A stretch of 33,945 nucleotides of DNA from Melioribacteraceae bacterium (GTDB taxonomy: Bacteria > Bacteroidota > Ignavibacteria > Ignavibacteriales > Melioribacteraceae): assembly GCA_024103215.1 (NCBI GenBank), contig JAGFIY010000065.1:1-33945 (forward strand), given 5' to 3'. The first letter of the stretch is position 1, and each line of letters starts with the position of its first letter. The notes below the pieces were generated by a model. It ran no database searches. It was not told where the DNA came from and saw only the letters and a program-made list of their open reading frames with translations. Made by a program: the position numbers and the translations under genes. Below are positions 32,621 through 33,945 of the stretch, one piece after another.

Positions 32621-33355
32621 ATGAAATCCTTTCTCCTAAATCCCAAATTCGAAGTTGATGATATAATCTCCTACACGGAACTCACCGCTGCGGAAAAAAT
32701 GAATCTTCAAAAAGGAATGAATTTTAATGTCAATCCGGAGTATTCTGTTTTTTTAATGTCCGTTCGTAAAGGGGCGCCATACGCAGATAAAATTGACGAG
32801 AAAACTAACACGTTAATCTATGAAGGTCATGACGTACCCAGTAATATTTCGGACAAACCTAAAGAAGTAGATCAGCAACTAATTACACCAAATGGTTCAC
32901 TTACTGAAAATGGAAAATTCTACACAGCAGCACAATCTTACAAATTAAATCTTATTAAGCATCCACATCGAATAAAGGTTTACGAAAAGATTCAAAATGG
33001 CGTCTGGTGCTATAAAGGTTTTTATAATCTAATTGATGCAAAAATTGAAAATGACGGAAAAAGAAACGTATTTAAATTTTATCTGCAGCCAGTTGAAATA
33101 AAATCAATGAAAAAAGAAGTAGTTATACCCTTCAACAGAGTAATTCCAACTCACGTTAAAGTAGAAGTTTGGGCAAGAGATAAAGGTCGTTGTGTAAAAT
33201 GTGGTTCAACTGAAAATCTACATTATGATCACGACTTACCATATTCAAAGGGCGGTACAAGTTTAACTGCAGAAAACGTGAGAATTCTCTGTATGAAATG
33301 CAACCTAAGTAAATCCAACAAAATCCTTTCCCTTCCGCCAATTTTATTTCCTTAA
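32621..33355 (+). CDS. HNH endonuclease with N-terminal modified-base-reader-like domain
   Basis: 244 residues. The C-terminal HNH/zinc domain (about 185-235) shows C191-x2-C194, YDHDLPYSKGG (H204), N219 in AENVRILC, and C224-x2-C227 followed by N228. These are the zinc knuckles and HNH catalytic residues. The N-terminal 165 residues include VRKGAPYADKIDEKTNTLIY, EGHD, and YEKIQNGVWCYKGFYNLID followed by FKFYLQPVE. This resembles the SRA/PUA-like domains that read modified cytosine in SRA-HNH nucleases. The domain match is by eye, so that part is tentative. It is cotranscribed with mrr. Confidence 0.85.
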   Translation: MKSFLLNPKFEVDDIISYTELTAAEKMNLQKGMNFNVNPEYSVFLMSVRKGAPYADKIDEKTNTLIYEGHDVPSNISDKPKEVDQQLITPNGSLTENGKFYTAAQSYKLNLIKHPHRIKVYEKIQNGVWCYKGFYNLIDAKIENDGKRNVFKFYLQPVEIKSMKKEVVIPFNRVIPTHVKVEVWARDKGRCVKCGSTENLHYDHDLPYSKGGTSLTAENVRILCMKCNLSKSNKILSLPPILFP

Positions 33356-33467
33356 ATAAGACAGTATAATTTTTTTGAATATATTCTTTTTTATTGTGTA
33401 TCATTCCTGTAACCAATATCTGTATAAGTCCGTCAAAAGTACTATTAACTAACAACGGGAAGGTAAT

Positions 33468-33945
33468 ATGCGTAAGATATTTTTTATTATTTCAGCATTT
33501 GTGTTGTTGATCGGGATTGTTGAACTTAACGCACAAGACAAAGCCCAAAAAATCGATGAGTTTATTCAAAAAATGGTCGAGTATAATTCTTTTACAGGCA
33601 CGGCGCTCGCTGCCGATAACCGAGAAGTAATTTTCAAAAAGGGATACTCGTTTGCAAACCGCGAATGGAATATTCCGAATGACGTCGATACAAAATTTCG
33701 TCTCGGTTCAATTACAAAACAATTTACTGCGGCAATAATTTTAAAACTGCGCGAAGAGGGTAAGCTGAAACTTGAAGATAAAATTACCGATCATATCCCT
33801 TACTATAGAAAAGATACAGGCGATAAGGTAACAATTCATCATCTGCTTGTTCATACTTCGGGAATACCAAGTTATACAAGTAACCCCGATTTCTTCCCGG
33901 AAGTGAGCAGGCAGGAATTCACCGTTGAAGATTTTGTAAAAAAAT
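33468..33945 (+). CDS. Serine beta-lactamase-like hydrolase, 3' truncated by window edge
   Basis: 159 residues are visible from the ATG at 33468, which has a GGGAAGG ribosome binding site. A signal peptide (RKIFFIISAFVLLIGIVELNAQ) leads to the beta-lactamase/class C fold: TGTALAADNREVIFKKGYSFANRE, then FRLGSITKQFTA with the SxxK catalytic motif (S-I-T-K). HHLLVHTSGIPSY is the next conserved block. The YxN and KTG motifs would lie beyond the right edge. Such proteins are usually periplasmic peptidases or esterases rather than resistance enzymes. The gene continues past the window. Confidence 0.92.
   Translation, partial: MRKIFFIISAFVLLIGIVELNAQDKAQKIDEFIQKMVEYNSFTGTALAADNREVIFKKGYSFANREWNIPNDVDTKFRLGSITKQFTAAIILKLREEGKLKLEDKITDHIPYYRKDTGDKVTIHHLLVHTSGIPSYTSNPDFFPEVSRQEFTVEDFVKK

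Noticed and set aside
33377-33392. Terminator after the HNH gene (GAATATATTC followed by T-run)
   Set aside because: It is a 10-bp palindrome with no loop and only AT-rich pairing; too weak to call.

Overview
The window is an AT-rich chromosomal segment from a member of the Bacteroidota/Chlorobi/Ignavibacteriota group, most likely an Ignavibacteria-type organism. This is an inference from: a type IX secretion (T9SS) C-terminal sorting domain at the left edge with the NPFNPTT...ASKLSSGVYLYRM wording common in Ignavibacteria; promoter elements that fit the Bacteroidota TAnnTTTG form; an S46 dipeptidyl-peptidase; DUF4397, fasciclin and DUF1684 proteins; and a fused CrtYcd lycopene cyclase. I see no rRNA, tRNA, CRISPR array, transposase or phage genes.

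Layout. 1-2491: end of a T9SS cargo protein, a GlmU-like nucleotidyltransferase and a small outer-membrane-type protein. 2488-10329 (minus strand): a tightly packed eight-gene operon. In transcription order it encodes a DUF4397 lipoprotein, an SRPBCC protein, a fasciclin protein, phytoene desaturase (crtI), phytoene synthase (crtB), lycopene cyclase (crtYcd), a Rieske non-heme iron oxygenase and a CrtU-type carotenoid desaturase/methyltransferase. 10508-11440 (plus): a divergently transcribed CarH/LitR-type MerR regulator with the Wx9EH adenosylcobalamin photoreceptor motif. The 178-bp region between them holds two near mirror-image promoters, each with TTGACA, a 17-bp spacer and TA(T/C)ATTTG, and each overlapped by nGACA half-sites 11 bp apart. 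11441-13626 (minus): a DMT-family permease and a class II CPD photolyase. Together 2488-13626 reads as a photoprotection locus: a B12-dependent light sensor controlling an aromatic, probably oxygenated, carotenoid, with DNA photorepair next door.

13734-18326: an S46 dipeptidyl-peptidase with DPP11-type S1 arginine, a clear terminator, then shikimate dehydrogenase and a large TPR protein. 18479-24813 (plus): TRAP transporter DctQ/DctM permeases without a binding protein, an ATP-grasp ligase, a bifunctional formiminotransferase-cyclodeaminase with a C2H2-like insertion, a lipoprotein and an esterase. 24797-30952: several less characterised envelope proteins (a conserved unknown, a DUF1684 lipoprotein, a TPR protein, two membrane proteins), a YihY/BrkB-family membrane protein and a cytochrome c lipoprotein whose ribosome binding site and start codon are duplicated in tandem. 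31249-33355: an unknown small protein, then a two-gene module of an Mrr-type endonuclease and an HNH endonuclease, probably modification-dependent restriction. The right edge cuts a serine beta-lactamase-like hydrolase.

No gene-free stretch exceeds 300 bases if the gene at 31249 starts where called; the 296 bases before it hold only the duplicated ribosome binding site and unassigned AT-rich sequence.
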